From contig NZ_JAKQYM010000001.1 in assembly GCF_022662535.1 (NCBI RefSeq), positions 62,001 through 126,000 on the forward strand: a stretch of DNA of 64,000 nucleotides, in the 5' to 3' direction. Of the stretch, positions 34,082 through 45,142 are shown one piece after another (position 1 is the stretch's first letter; every line of letters starts with the position of its first letter). The notes under the pieces were generated by a model, which saw nothing but the letters and a program-made list of their open reading frames with translations, was not told the DNA's origin and ran no database searches. The translations under genes and the position numbers were made by a program. The stretch comes from Polaribacter marinus (lineage in GTDB: Bacteria > Bacteroidota > Bacteroidia > Flavobacteriales > Flavobacteriaceae).

Positions 34082-36487
34082 TTAGTTTCTTAATGGTTTA
34101 CCAGTTTTTAACATGTGTTGAATACGCTCTAATGTTTTGCGCTCTGTACATAAACTTAAGAATGCTTCACGTTCTAAGTCTAATAAATACTGTTCAGAAA
34201 CCTTAGTTGGTTCTGATAAATCTCCACCAGCCATTACATAGGCCAATTTATTTGCTATTTTTTGATCGTGAGCAGAAATAAAATTACTTGCTTGCATAGA
34301 ATCTGTAGCTACCATAAAAGCACCTAAAGCTTGCTTACCAAGTACCAATACATCTTTACGAGTGACTGGTTGTGTGTAACCTGCTTCTGCCATTAATACA
34401 GCATGTTTTTTTGCTTCTGCAATTTGACGATCTTTGTTGACTACAACAACGTCTTTACCATGTTGTAATAATCCTAGGTCAAATGCTTCATAGGCAGAAG
34501 TTGCTACTTTTGCCATACCAATTGTTAAGAAATACTCTTGTAAAACGTTTAGTTGAACATCTCCTTTTCGGAAAGTATCAGATGCACGTAATGCCATTTC
34601 TTTTGATCCACCACCACCTGGAATAACACCTACTCCAAATTCTACTAATCCCATATATGTTTCTGCTGCTGCAACAACCTTGTCTGCATGTAAAGAAATT
34701 TCACATCCACCACCTAAAGCCATTCCATGAGGAGCAGAAATTGTTGGGATAGAAGAGTAACGCATGCGCATCATTGTATCTTGAAAATACTTGATAGCCA
34801 TGTTTAATTCATCATATTCTTGTTCTGCTGCCATCATAAATATCATTCCGATATTTGCTCCTACAGAGAAATTTGCTGCTTGGTTACCAACAATTAATCC
34901 TTGGTAATTTTTTTCAGCCAAATCAATTGCTTTATTTATTGCTGCTAAAACATCACCACCAATGGTATTCATTTTAGATTGGAATTCTAAATTTAAAATT
35001 CCGTTTCCTAAATCTTCAATTACAGCGCCAGAATTTTTCCAAACTTCGTTAGATTTTCTAATGTTATCTAATATGATAAACGAATCTTGCCCTGGTTTTT
35101 TAAGTTGTTTGCTTGCAGGAATATCATAATAATATGTTGCTCCTTCTTTTACAGAATAGAAAGAAGTTTCTCCTTTTGCTAACATTTCTGTTACCCAAGA
35201 AGCAATTTCATAACCTTCTGCTTTCATGATTTCTACACCTTTGGCAACACCAACGGCATCCCAAATTTGAAAAGGTCCATGTTCCCATCCAAACCCAGCT
35301 CTTAATCCATCGTCTATTCTATATAATTCATCAGAAATTTCTGGGATTCTATTTTGAACATAGGCAAACATTGCTGCAAATGATTTTCTGTAAAATTCTC
35401 CAGCTTTGTCTTTACCTGCAACTAAAACTTTAAATCGATCTGTAACATTATCAATCGTTTTTGTTAATTCTAAAGTTGCAAATTTTGCAGATTTCTTTTC
35501 TCTATATTCAAGTGTATTTAAGTCTAATGATAAGATGTTTCTTTTACCATTAGCATCTTTGGTCATTTTGTAAAAACCTTGTTTGGTTTTGCTTCCTAAC
35601 ATTTTGTTTTCCATCATATGGTTCACAAAATCTGGAATTACAAACTGATCTCTCATTTCATCTTCAGGACAATTGTCTTTAACACCATTTGCTGTGTGCA
35701 CTAAAGTGTCTAAACCAACAACATCAATAGTTCTAAAGGTTGCTGATTTTGGTCGACCAATAACAGGACCTGTTAATTTGTCTACTTCTTCGATAGTTAA
35801 TCCCATGTCTTTTACAACGTGAAACAAACTCATAATGCCAAAAATTCCTATTCTGTTTCCAATAAAGGCTGGTGTGTCTTTTGCTAAAACAGAGGTTTTA
35901 CCTAAAAATTTATCACCATACATCATTAAGAAATCAGTAACTTCTTGTTTACAGTTTGGACCTGGAACAACTTCAAAAAGTTTTAAATATCTAGGAGGAT
36001 TAAAAAAGTGAGTAACTGCAAAGTGCTTTTGGAAATCTTCACTTCTTCCTTCGTTCATGAATTTGATAGGTATACCAGAAGTATTAGATGTTATTAATGT
36101 TCCTGGAGTTCTGTATTTTTCTACTTTTTCAAAAACACTTTTCTTAATATCTAATCTTTCTACAACCACTTCCATCACCCAATCTACATCTTTGATAAGG
36201 TGTAAATCATCATCTATATTTCCAGTTGTAATTCTTTCTGCAAACTTCTTACTATAAATAGGAGAAGGTTTCGATTTTAATGAAGCTGTTAAAGCATCGT
36301 TTACTAAACGGTTACGAACAACTTTGTCTTCTAACGTTAATCCTTTTGCTTTTTCTTTGTCGTTTAATTCTCTTGGAACGATATCCAATAAAAGAACTTC
36401 TACGCCAATATTAGCAAAATGACATGCAATTCCACTTCCCATAATCCCGGAACCGATAATTGCTACTTTTTTAATTCTTCTAGTCAT
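34082..36487 (-). CDS. fadB: 3-hydroxyacyl-CoA dehydrogenase / enoyl-CoA hydratase fusion
   Basis: This 801-residue enzyme covers the middle two steps of beta-oxidation. The dehydrogenase part comes first, with an NAD-binding GSGIMGSGIACHF (about 12-24), the catalytic-type TSNTSGIP and HFFNPPRYLKLFEVV, and a C-terminal dehydrogenase domain to about 430. The hydratase part follows (about 490-700), with GLIVGNQAANFSVGANIG and HGMALGGGCEISLHAD. The order (dehydrogenase before hydratase) is like Bacillus FadN and opposite to E. coli FadB, so the symbol marks the role and not close descent. Confidence 0.92.
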   Translation of the reverse strand: MTRRIKKVAIIGSGIMGSGIACHFANIGVEVLLLDIVPRELNDKEKAKGLTLEDKVVRNRLVNDALTASLKSKPSPIYSKKFAERITTGNIDDDLHLIKDVDWVMEVVVERLDIKKSVFEKVEKYRTPGTLITSNTSGIPIKFMNEGRSEDFQKHFAVTHFFNPPRYLKLFEVVPGPNCKQEVTDFLMMYGDKFLGKTSVLAKDTPAFIGNRIGIFGIMSLFHVVKDMGLTIEEVDKLTGPVIGRPKSATFRTIDVVGLDTLVHTANGVKDNCPEDEMRDQFVIPDFVNHMMENKMLGSKTKQGFYKMTKDANGKRNILSLDLNTLEYREKKSAKFATLELTKTIDNVTDRFKVLVAGKDKAGEFYRKSFAAMFAYVQNRIPEISDELYRIDDGLRAGFGWEHGPFQIWDAVGVAKGVEIMKAEGYEIASWVTEMLAKGETSFYSVKEGATYYYDIPASKQLKKPGQDSFIILDNIRKSNEVWKNSGAVIEDLGNGILNLEFQSKMNTIGGDVLAAINKAIDLAEKNYQGLIVGNQAANFSVGANIGMIFMMAAEQEYDELNMAIKYFQDTMMRMRYSSIPTISAPHGMALGGGCEISLHADKVVAAAETYMGLVEFGVGVIPGGGGSKEMALRASDTFRKGDVQLNVLQEYFLTIGMAKVATSAYEAFDLGLLQHGKDVVVVNKDRQIAEAKKHAVLMAEAGYTQPVTRKDVLVLGKQALGAFMVATDSMQASNFISAHDQKIANKLAYVMAGGDLSEPTKVSEQYLLDLEREAFLSLCTERKTLERIQHMLKTGKPLRN

Positions 36488-36501
36488 TAGTCTAATTTGA
36501 T

Positions 36502-36960
36502 TTATATTGCTTTCTTGTTGATATTTTCATAAATATCTTTGTCGGCAATCAATTTGTTAATTGTTGAGGTTACTTTAAAAAAACCTTCTAAGTCTTTTTC
36601 AGAAACATTTTCTCTAATTGTATCATTAAACTGAATTACATGACCTCTAGAAATTTTACGCATTTCTTTGCCATAATCAGTTAATTTGATGATGACACTT
36701 CTACCGTCATCTGGGTTTTTCTCTCTGCAAATAGCGCCTTTATCTTCCATTGTTTTTAAAATTCTAGAAAGACTTGTAGGTTCCATTCCCATTAAAGGAC
36801 CTAAAGCTGTAGATGGTGTTCCGTTTTGTTTATCAATATTTAATAAAACAAAAGCAGTTGCCATTGTGCTATCGTGTTTTGCTGCTTGCTCATTGTACAC
36901 TTTTGCTACAGCTTGCCACGTTGCTCTGAGTTCATGATCTATTGATTTATATCTATTCAT
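36502..36960 (-). CDS. MarR family regulator of the beta-oxidation operon
   Basis: With the ATG at 36960 the protein has 152 residues. The winged helix occupies about 40-110: MATAFVLLNIDKQNGTPSTA, GPLMGMEPTSLSRILKTMED (recognition helix) and KNPDDGRSVIIKLTDYG (wing). A longer frame to 37038 would run through the operator repeats and is unlikely. It lies 14 bases upstream of fadB, and twin palindromes at 36981-37029 precede its promoter, so it probably represses its own operon and is released by an acyl-CoA. The ligand is inference. Confidence 0.85.
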   Translation of the reverse strand: MNRYKSIDHELRATWQAVAKVYNEQAAKHDSTMATAFVLLNIDKQNGTPSTALGPLMGMEPTSLSRILKTMEDKGAICREKNPDDGRSVIIKLTDYGKEMRKISRGHVIQFNDTIRENVSEKDLEGFFKVTSTINKLIADKDIYENINKKAI

Positions 36961-36965
36961 TATGC

Positions 36966-36973
36966 CAAAGATA
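36966..36973 (-). promoter_or_regulatory. Promoter -7 box of the marR-fad operon
   Basis: TATCTTTG on the minus strand matches TAnnTTTG and lies only 5 bases before the start codon at 36960, so the mRNA may be nearly leaderless. Confidence 0.5.
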
Positions 36974-36980
36974 ATAAAAT

Positions 36981-37000
36981 TTATTATGCACGCATAGTAA
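36981..37000. promoter_or_regulatory. Probable MarR operator, site 1
   Basis: It contains TTATGCACGCATAGTAA at 36984-37000, a near-perfect dyad. The same motif with one change recurs at 37013-37029, 29 bases away (about three helical turns). It lies just upstream of the -7 box, where binding would block RNA polymerase. Confidence 0.65.
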
Positions 37001-37012
37001 GTTTCAAAAAAG

Positions 37013-37029
37013 TTATGCACGCATAATAA
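37013..37029. promoter_or_regulatory. Probable MarR operator, site 2
   Basis: TTATGCACGCATAATAA repeats site 1 with one base changed. The region also lies upstream of the divergent ABC transporter gene, so both units could be controlled. Confidence 0.65.
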
Positions 37030-37091
37030 ATTTAACATAATATTTTATGTAACAAAAAGAGAAGAAATAATACAAATACTTAGAAAATATG

Positions 37092-37099
37092 TAAGTTTG
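37092..37099 (+). promoter_or_regulatory. Promoter -7 box of the ABC exporter operon
   Basis: TAAGTTTG matches TAnnTTTG, 40 bases before the ABC ATPase start at 37140. No clear -33 box is visible. Confidence 0.45.
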
Positions 37100-37139
37100 T
37101 AGTTATTGAAAACTTTCAGAATAAAATTAACAACCACCA

Positions 37140-38069
37140 ATGAAGAATTTATTAGAAATTAATAATGTTGTAAAGAATTATGGAGACTTTACTGCTTTAA
37201 ATGATGTTTCCATTCATATTCCTAAAGGAAGTGTTTATGGCTTATTAGGTCCAAATGGAGCAGGAAAAACCTCTTTAATTAGAATTATAAACCAAATTAC
37301 GATGCCCGATAGTGGGACTATCTTTTTGGATGGAGAAGTATTATCACCAAAGCATACCGCAGTAATTGGTTATTTGCCAGAAGAACGAGGTTTGTATAAG
37401 TCTATGAAAGTAGGTGAACAAGCTTTATATTTAGCACAGTTAAAAGGATTGTCTAAAAGTGAAGCAAAAAAACGCTTAAAATATTGGTTTGAGAAGTTTG
37501 ATATTTCTGCTTGGTGGGGGAAGAAAATTGAAGAGCTTTCTAAAGGAATGGCGCAAAAAGTACAGTTTATTGTTACGGTAATGCACAATCCTAAATTATT
37601 GATTTTTGATGAACCTTTTTCTGGATTTGATCCTATAAATGCACAATTAATAGCCCGAGAAATTTTACAATTACGAGATGAAGGTGCAACCATAATTTTT
37701 TCTACGCACAGAATGGAATCTGTAGAAGAAATGTGTGATGAAATAGCTTTAATTGATAAATCTAACAAAATTTTAGATGGTAAATTAGATGATATTAAAA
37801 GACAATTTAGAACCAATATATTTCAAGTTGGTTTAAATGCGGAACATCCTAAAGAAGTAGAAGCCAAATTAAGAGAAAGTTTTGAGGTACTTCCTGCAGA
37901 TTTTAAATTACTGACTGATGGCTTAACAATGAACGTTAAGTTAACTGAGGGGAATTCTGCAAACGATTTATTATCTTTTTTAACAAGTAAAGGAGAATTG
38001 CAACATTTTGTTGAATTAGTACCAAGTGCAAATGACATTTTTATACAAGCAATAAACAAAAATAAGTAA
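37140..38069 (+). CDS. ABC exporter ATP-binding protein (NatA-like)
   Basis: This 309-residue ATPase has Walker A GPNGAGKTS (about 38-46), the signature LSKGMAQKVQ (about 137-146), Walker B LLIFDEPFSGFDP (about 156-168) and the H-loop STHRMES. The C-terminal 90 residues form the extra domain seen in NatA/CcmA-type exporters. It pairs with the permease gene that starts 4 bases later. The substrate (sodium, drug or other) cannot be told from sequence. Confidence 0.88.
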   Translation: MKNLLEINNVVKNYGDFTALNDVSIHIPKGSVYGLLGPNGAGKTSLIRIINQITMPDSGTIFLDGEVLSPKHTAVIGYLPEERGLYKSMKVGEQALYLAQLKGLSKSEAKKRLKYWFEKFDISAWWGKKIEELSKGMAQKVQFIVTVMHNPKLLIFDEPFSGFDPINAQLIAREILQLRDEGATIIFSTHRMESVEEMCDEIALIDKSNKILDGKLDDIKRQFRTNIFQVGLNAEHPKEVEAKLRESFEVLPADFKLLTDGLTMNVKLTEGNSANDLLSFLTSKGELQHFVELVPSANDIFIQAINKNK

Positions 38070-38073
38070 GAAA

Positions 38074-39399
38074 ATGAGTAAGTTAAAATTAATTATACAT
38101 AGAGAGTTTATTGCAAAAGTTAGAAATAAATCATTTATAATGATGACTTTTTTAAGCCCTTTATTAATGGTAGGTATGGGAGCTTTGGTTTTCTTTTTAA
38201 TGAAAAAGAACGACGAAAAAGTAAAAGAAATCGTATATGTAGATAACTCGGGTTTGTTTTCAAAAGAAGATTTTAAAGATACAAAAACAATTCATTACCA
38301 AGATTATACGGCTTTAGGTATAGAGGAAACTAAGAAAAAGGTTGAGGATGGAAATTATTACGGAGTTTTATACATTCCTAAAAAAGATAGCTTAGAATTA
38401 CTTGCAAACTCAATAGAGTTTTATTCTAAAGATTCTCCAGGAATGTCTGTTATGGGGAGTTTAGAAAACAAAATAGAAGTAAAACTTCGTAATGAAAAAT
38501 TAAATAATTTTGGAATAGATTTAGAGAAAATTAAAGCCTCAAAAATTCAATCTGAGATAAAAATGTTTAATTTTTCAGGAGAAGAATCCTCTAAATTAAT
38601 AAACGGATTAAAAATTGGAGTAGGTGCTATTGCGGGTTATTTGTTAATGATGTTTGTAATGATTTATGGTACCTCTGTAATGAGGAGTGTTATTGAAGAA
38701 AAAACGAGTAGAATTATAGAAGTTATCGTTTCTTCTGTAAAACCCTTTCAGTTAATGTTAGGTAAAATTATAGGAAATGCTTCTGCAGGTTTACTGCAAT
38801 TCTTTATTTGGGGTGTTTTGCTTTTTGTCATTATAACGGTGGCATCCTCTGTTTTTGGAGTGGATGTTGTTGAAATGCAAACAGCTAAAGTTCCTGATGC
38901 ACAAATGGACGTTGTCAATCAAGCCGTAGGTGGAGATAAAATGCAAATCATTATTCAAGAAATATTAAGATTGCCAATTTTAAAAATGTTTGTCTTGTTT
39001 ATTTTTTATTTTTTAGGTGGATATATGTTATACAGTTCTTTGTTTGCAGCGGTAGGTGCAGCAGTAGACAATGAAACAGATACTCAGCAATTTATGCTAC
39101 CAATTATGTTGCCGTTAATTTTAGGTGTTTATGTTGGTTTTGCAACAGTTATTAATGATCCTCATGGATCAATTGCTGTATTGTTTTCGTACATTCCGTT
39201 TACAAGCTCTATAGTTATGTTAATGAGAGTTCCTTTTGGGGTTTCTTGGTATGAGTTAGCAATTTCTATGTTGTTATTATTAGTAACATTTGTGTTTATG
39301 GTCTGGTTAGCAGCTAAGATTTATAGAGTGGGTATTTTAATGTACGGAAAAAAAACAACCTATAAAGACTTGTACAAATGGTTAAAATATAAAGGATAA
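38074..39399 (+). CDS. ABC exporter permease (NatB / ABC-2 type)
   Basis: This 441-residue protein has one N-terminal helix (about 20-42), a large extracytoplasmic domain (about 45-180) and five to six C-terminal helices (about 185-435), the ABC2_membrane_3 layout of NatB. The motif YGTSVMRSVIEEKTSRIIEV (about 205-224), which contacts the ATPase, is well preserved. It is cotranscribed with the ATPase, MscS and regulator genes. Confidence 0.85.
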   Translation: MSKLKLIIHREFIAKVRNKSFIMMTFLSPLLMVGMGALVFFLMKKNDEKVKEIVYVDNSGLFSKEDFKDTKTIHYQDYTALGIEETKKKVEDGNYYGVLYIPKKDSLELLANSIEFYSKDSPGMSVMGSLENKIEVKLRNEKLNNFGIDLEKIKASKIQSEIKMFNFSGEESSKLINGLKIGVGAIAGYLLMMFVMIYGTSVMRSVIEEKTSRIIEVIVSSVKPFQLMLGKIIGNASAGLLQFFIWGVLLFVIITVASSVFGVDVVEMQTAKVPDAQMDVVNQAVGGDKMQIIIQEILRLPILKMFVLFIFYFLGGYMLYSSLFAAVGAAVDNETDTQQFMLPIMLPLILGVYVGFATVINDPHGSIAVLFSYIPFTSSIVMLMRVPFGVSWYELAISMLLLLVTFVFMVWLAAKIYRVGILMYGKKTTYKDLYKWLKYKG

Positions 39400-39413
39400 A
39401 ACAAAATAATGAA

Positions 39414-40235
39414 ATGGACAAACTTAATAGTTTTTTAAATTTTTCTTTTAATTTAACCTCAGGCATACATATTAATGTAAAAACAATTTTGTTTGTTGCT
39501 TTTGTTTTTCTTCTTACAGGATTATTTTTAAAAATTGTAAAGAAGGTTGTCAATAGAAAATTAGACGAAAAAGATAAAGATAAATTTAAAGCCGTTTATT
39601 CTTTTATTCAATACTTTGTATATGTAATTGTATTGGTAATTGCTCTAGAATCATCAGGAATAAATGTTAGTGTTTTATTAGCTGGATCTGCTGCATTATT
39701 AGTAGGTATTGGTTTGGGGTTACAAACCTTATTTCAAGATATAATGTCTGGTATATTCATCTTAATTGATAAGTCTTTAAATGTAAATGATATTATTGAA
39801 ATAGAAGGAAAAGTAGGAAAAGTAGAAGAGATTAGATTAAGAACGACAAGAGCAGTAACTATAGATGATAAAGTACTCATAATACCAAATCATAAATTTT
39901 TAACCAATAGTTTGTTTAACTGGACACAAAACGGGGCTCAGACAACAGAAGGAGTAGAAGTTGGTGTGGCCTATGGTTCTGATGTAGAATTGGTAAAAGA
40001 AATTTTAATTGACATTGCAAAATCACATCCAAAGATTTTAAAGAAACAAGAGCCAATAGTAAGGTTTACAGATTTTGGAGATAGTGCTTTAATGTTTAAA
40101 CTACTTTTTATAATTAATAATAGTTTCGAGCATTTAGCTATTAAGAGCGATCTACGTTTTGCAATTGATAAAAAATTTAGAGAGAATAATATTACAATCC
40201 CTTTCCCTCAAAGAGATGTTCACCTTATAAAATAA
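39414..40235 (+). CDS. Small-conductance mechanosensitive channel (MscS family)
   Basis: This 273-residue protein has three membrane helices (about 20-42, 58-80, 85-110), the last with the Gly/Ala-rich pore motif AGSAALLVGIGLGLQ, followed by the MscS beta domain (SLNVNDIIEIEGKVGKVEEI and IPNHKFLTNSLFNWT) and a C-terminal alpha/beta domain. It opens under membrane tension and releases solutes during osmotic downshock. It lies in the same operon as the ABC exporter. Confidence 0.9.
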   Translation: MDKLNSFLNFSFNLTSGIHINVKTILFVAFVFLLTGLFLKIVKKVVNRKLDEKDKDKFKAVYSFIQYFVYVIVLVIALESSGINVSVLLAGSAALLVGIGLGLQTLFQDIMSGIFILIDKSLNVNDIIEIEGKVGKVEEIRLRTTRAVTIDDKVLIIPNHKFLTNSLFNWTQNGAQTTEGVEVGVAYGSDVELVKEILIDIAKSHPKILKKQEPIVRFTDFGDSALMFKLLFIINNSFEHLAIKSDLRFAIDKKFRENNITIPFPQRDVHLIK

Positions 40236-40244
40236 TATAAAAGG

Positions 40245-41408
40245 ATGCCAAAAATATTAATTATTGAAGACGAAGCTGCTATTAGAAGAGTTTTAACAAA
40301 AATTATTTCTGAAGAAAACAATAGCTATAATGTAGAAGAAGCAGAAGATGGCTTGTTAGGAATAGAAATGATAAAAAACAACGATTACGACTTGGTGTTA
40401 TGTGATATTAAAATGCCTAAAATGGATGGTGTTGAGGTATTGGAAAAGGCAAAAAAAATTAAACCAGAAATACCAATTGTGATGATTTCTGGTCATGGAG
40501 ATTTAGATACAGCTGTAAATACAATGCGTTTAGGTGCTTTCGATTATATTTCTAAACCACCAGATTTAAACCGTCTTTTAAATACCGTTAGAAATGCTTT
40601 AGATAAAAAAACGTTAATCGTAGAAAACAAGCGCTTAAAGAAAAAGGTTAGTAAGAATTACCAAATGGTTGGAGAAAGTACAGCAATTTCTCATATTAAA
40701 GATATTATAGAAAAAGTAGCAGCTACAGATGCCCGAGTTTTAATTACTGGAGCTAATGGAACGGGAAAAGAATTGGTTGCACATTGGTTACATGAAAAAT
40801 CTGAAAGAGTAAAAGCTCCAATGATTGAAGTGAACTGTGCAGCAATTCCTTCAGAATTAATAGAAAGTGAGCTTTTTGGGCATGTAAAAGGTTCTTTTAC
40901 GGGTGCTAATAAAGACAGGGCAGGTAAGTTTGAAGCAGCAAATGGAGGGACTATTTTCTTGGATGAAATAGGAGATATGAGTTTGTCTGCGCAAGCTAAA
41001 GTTTTAAGAGCTTTACAAGAAAGTAGAATTTCTAGAGTGGGTTCCGATAAAGATATTAAAGTAAATGTTAGAGTTGTAGCGGCAACAAATAAAGATTTAA
41101 AACAAGAAATATCAGAAGGACGTTTTAGAGAGGATTTATATCACAGATTAGCAGTCATTTTAATTCAAGTTCCATCTTTAAATGATAGAAGAGAAGATAT
41201 TCCTTTATTGGTAGATTTTTTTACGAGTAAAATATCAGTAGAACAAGGAACTCCTAAAAAAGTATTTTCACCTGAAGCAATTAAATTGTTGCAAGAATAT
41301 AATTGGACAGGAAACATTCGTGAATTACGAAATGTTGTAGAACGTTTAATTATTTTGGGAGAAAAAGAAGTCTCTGCAAATGATATTAAATTGTTTGCAA
41401 GTAAATAG
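40245..41408 (+). CDS. Sigma-54-dependent response regulator without DNA-binding domain
   Basis: This 387-residue protein has a receiver domain (about 1-120, phosphorylated Asp in LVLCDIKMPKMDG, and KPP Lys), then the sigma-54 AAA+ domain (about 140-375) with Walker A TGANGTGKE, the sigma-54-contacting GSFTGANKDR, Walker B GGTIFLDEIGDM and RVVAATNKDL. It stops just after NWTGNIRELRNVVERL and about 20 more residues, so the Fis-type DNA-binding helix is missing. It may act from solution or through another factor. No histidine kinase gene is adjacent; the kinase partner is unknown. Confidence 0.88.
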   Translation: MPKILIIEDEAAIRRVLTKIISEENNSYNVEEAEDGLLGIEMIKNNDYDLVLCDIKMPKMDGVEVLEKAKKIKPEIPIVMISGHGDLDTAVNTMRLGAFDYISKPPDLNRLLNTVRNALDKKTLIVENKRLKKKVSKNYQMVGESTAISHIKDIIEKVAATDARVLITGANGTGKELVAHWLHEKSERVKAPMIEVNCAAIPSELIESELFGHVKGSFTGANKDRAGKFEAANGGTIFLDEIGDMSLSAQAKVLRALQESRISRVGSDKDIKVNVRVVAATNKDLKQEISEGRFREDLYHRLAVILIQVPSLNDRREDIPLLVDFFTSKISVEQGTPKKVFSPEAIKLLQEYNWTGNIRELRNVVERLIILGEKEVSANDIKLFASK

Positions 41409-41886
41409 CTTCTTTGACTTCTAATAAATTTATAATTTCTTTCAAACTTTTTTCTTTAGCATAATCTAATGCAGATTTGTTTTCTCTATCTTTTAGTGAT
41501 ACATCGGCATTTTGGTTTAATAAAAACCCTACCATTTTAGGTTGATTGTATATTGTTGCAAAGATTAAAGGAGTATAACCAAGATTATTTTGTGCATTGA
41601 TATTTGCGTTATTCTTTAAAAGAAGTTTTGCAATATCAACATTGTCTTTAAAAGCGACACCTAATAAAGCGGTGTTTCCTTTAGCATCTCTATGATTTAC
41701 ATTTGCATTGTGATTAATTAAGGTTTCTGCAATTTCTATTTTATCAAAATAAGTAGCAAAAACTAAGGGAGTGAAACCTCTTTTATCTTGTGCGTTTGCC
41801 AATTTTGGAAACCTTTTTAAAAGTGTTTCTATTACATTGATATTTACAGATTGAATTGCTTCAAAAAAAGTATTTAAAATATTCAT
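41386..41886 (-). CDS. Ankyrin repeat protein
   Basis: This 166-residue protein is built of about four ankyrin repeats from residue 15 to 150, each with the pattern G-x-TPL and a following helix pair (KRGFTPLVFATYFDKIEIAE, KGNTALLGVAFKDNVDIAKL, LGYTPLIFATIYNQPKMVGF). No signal peptide is visible. It is a protein-binding module and the partner is unknown. Its last 23 bases overlap the end of the convergent sigma-54 activator gene. In many bacteria a small ankyrin protein accompanies catalase genes; here katG lies just upstream on the same strand. Confidence 0.85.
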   Translation of the reverse strand: MNILNTFFEAIQSVNINVIETLLKRFPKLANAQDKRGFTPLVFATYFDKIEIAETLINHNANVNHRDAKGNTALLGVAFKDNVDIAKLLLKNNANINAQNNLGYTPLIFATIYNQPKMVGFLLNQNADVSLKDRENKSALDYAKEKSLKEIINLLEVKEAIYLQTI

Positions 41887-41900
41887 AAGTAGGGTATTGT

Positions 41901-41937
41901 AAAAGGATAAGCTTTCATAATAAAAGTTTACCCTTTT
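41901..41937 (-). terminator. Probable terminator after katG
   Basis: On the minus strand AAAAGGGTAAACTTT pairs with AAAGCTTATCCTTTT, with one mismatch and one G-U pair. It lies 12 bases past the katG stop and 15 bases before the ankyrin start. There is no strong T-run, so some readthrough into the ankyrin gene is likely. Confidence 0.45.
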
Positions 41938-41948
41938 TTTAAAATTAT

Positions 41949-44126
<2,178 letters not shown>

Positions 44127-44146
44127 TTATTTGCTTTAATTTTTTT

Positions 44147-44154
44147 CAAAACTA
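44147..44154 (-). promoter_or_regulatory. Promoter -7 box of katG
   Basis: TAGTTTTG on the minus strand matches TAnnTTTG, 23 bases before the katG start. No clear -33 box is visible. Confidence 0.5.
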
Positions 44155-44365
44155 CAATATGTTTTTAAATAATTTTTATCTATAATTTTTATTTTTATAT
44201 AGTTTTAATCTATTGTATTGAGTTGTTTGTACAATTTACGAATATTATAAAGATTTTATTTTAAGATAGTTTAAGGTTATTTATAATTGTGTTAACTATA
44301 AGTAAAATTGATTTTAATATAAAAACTTATCATGAGTTTTATTTAAAAAAAGAGGCATGTATTCT

Positions 44366-44373
44366 TATCTTTG
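44366..44373 (+). promoter_or_regulatory. Promoter -7 box of the peroxiredoxin gene
   Basis: TATCTTTG matches TAnnTTTG, 45 bases before the start at 44419. The 295-base katG/peroxiredoxin gap shows no gene. Confidence 0.5.
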
Positions 44374-44418
44374 TAAGAAGAAAAAAATAAATATTAATTA
44401 TATAAAAATTTATAAAAA

Positions 44419-45060
44419 ATGGCAACAGCAGTTGGTAAAAAATTTCCAGATTTAAATGTAGACGCAATGAATGAAATGGGTGATACATTTAAAGTAAATG
44501 TATTAGAAGAGGCAGTTAACAATAAAAAGAAAGTTTTGTTATTCTGGTATCCGAAAGATTTTACATTTGTTTGTCCTACAGAATTGCATGCTTTTCAAGC
44601 AGCTTTAGGAGAATTTGAAAAAAGAAATACCATTGTTATGGGTGCTTCTTGTGATACTCCCGAAGTTCATTTTGCATGGTTAAGTACTTCTAAAGATAAT
44701 GGAGGGATAGAAGGTGTAACATATCCAATTTTAGCAGATTCAAACAGAAATTTATCATCAATTTTAGGGATTTTAGATATCACTAATGAAACTTTTGATG
44801 AAGCTACACAAACGGTACAAGTTGAAGGTGATAATGTAACTTATAGAGCTACTTATTTAATTGATGAAGAAGGAACTGTTTTTCATGAAGGAATTAACCA
44901 CATGCCGGTGGGTAGAAATGTAAATGAATTTTTACGTTTAATTGATGCTTATGCACATGTACAATCTCATGGAGAAGTTTGTCCAGCAAACTGGGAAGAA
45001 GGGAAAGATGCAATGTCTCCAGATGCAAAAGGAACAGCAGCTTATTTAGCTTCTCATTAA
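44419..45060 (+). CDS. 2-Cys peroxiredoxin (AhpC/Prx1 type)
   Basis: This 213-residue enzyme reduces peroxides. The peroxidatic Cys52 lies in FTFVCPTELHAF and the resolving Cys188 in HGEVCPANW, close to the C-terminus, as in typical 2-Cys Prx. Arg in the NHMPVGRNVNEFLR region completes the site. It is followed by a thioredoxin-like gene, a likely reductant, and is divergent from katG. Confidence 0.93.
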   Translation: MATAVGKKFPDLNVDAMNEMGDTFKVNVLEEAVNNKKKVLLFWYPKDFTFVCPTELHAFQAALGEFEKRNTIVMGASCDTPEVHFAWLSTSKDNGGIEGVTYPILADSNRNLSSILGILDITNETFDEATQTVQVEGDNVTYRATYLIDEEGTVFHEGINHMPVGRNVNEFLRLIDAYAHVQSHGEVCPANWEEGKDAMSPDAKGTAAYLASH

Positions 45061-45075
45061 TATAATTTAAGGATA

Positions 45076-45119
45076 AAGGGTTCGTGTAAAAATTGGGGGA
45101 TTGATACACGAGCTCCCTT
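45076..45119 (+). other. Hairpin between the peroxiredoxin and thioredoxin genes
   Basis: AAGGG (45076-45080) with CCCTT (45115-45119) and TCGTGTA (45082-45088) with TACACGA (45105-45111) form a strong interrupted stem. No T-run follows, so it may lower expression of the downstream genes (processing or partial termination). Confidence 0.5.
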
Positions 45120-45142
45120 ATTTATAAAAAAAAAATAATATT

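Noticed and set aside
37370..38059. Minus-strand frames inside the ABC ATPase gene
   Set aside because: Antisense to a gene with intact Walker A, signature and Walker B motifs.
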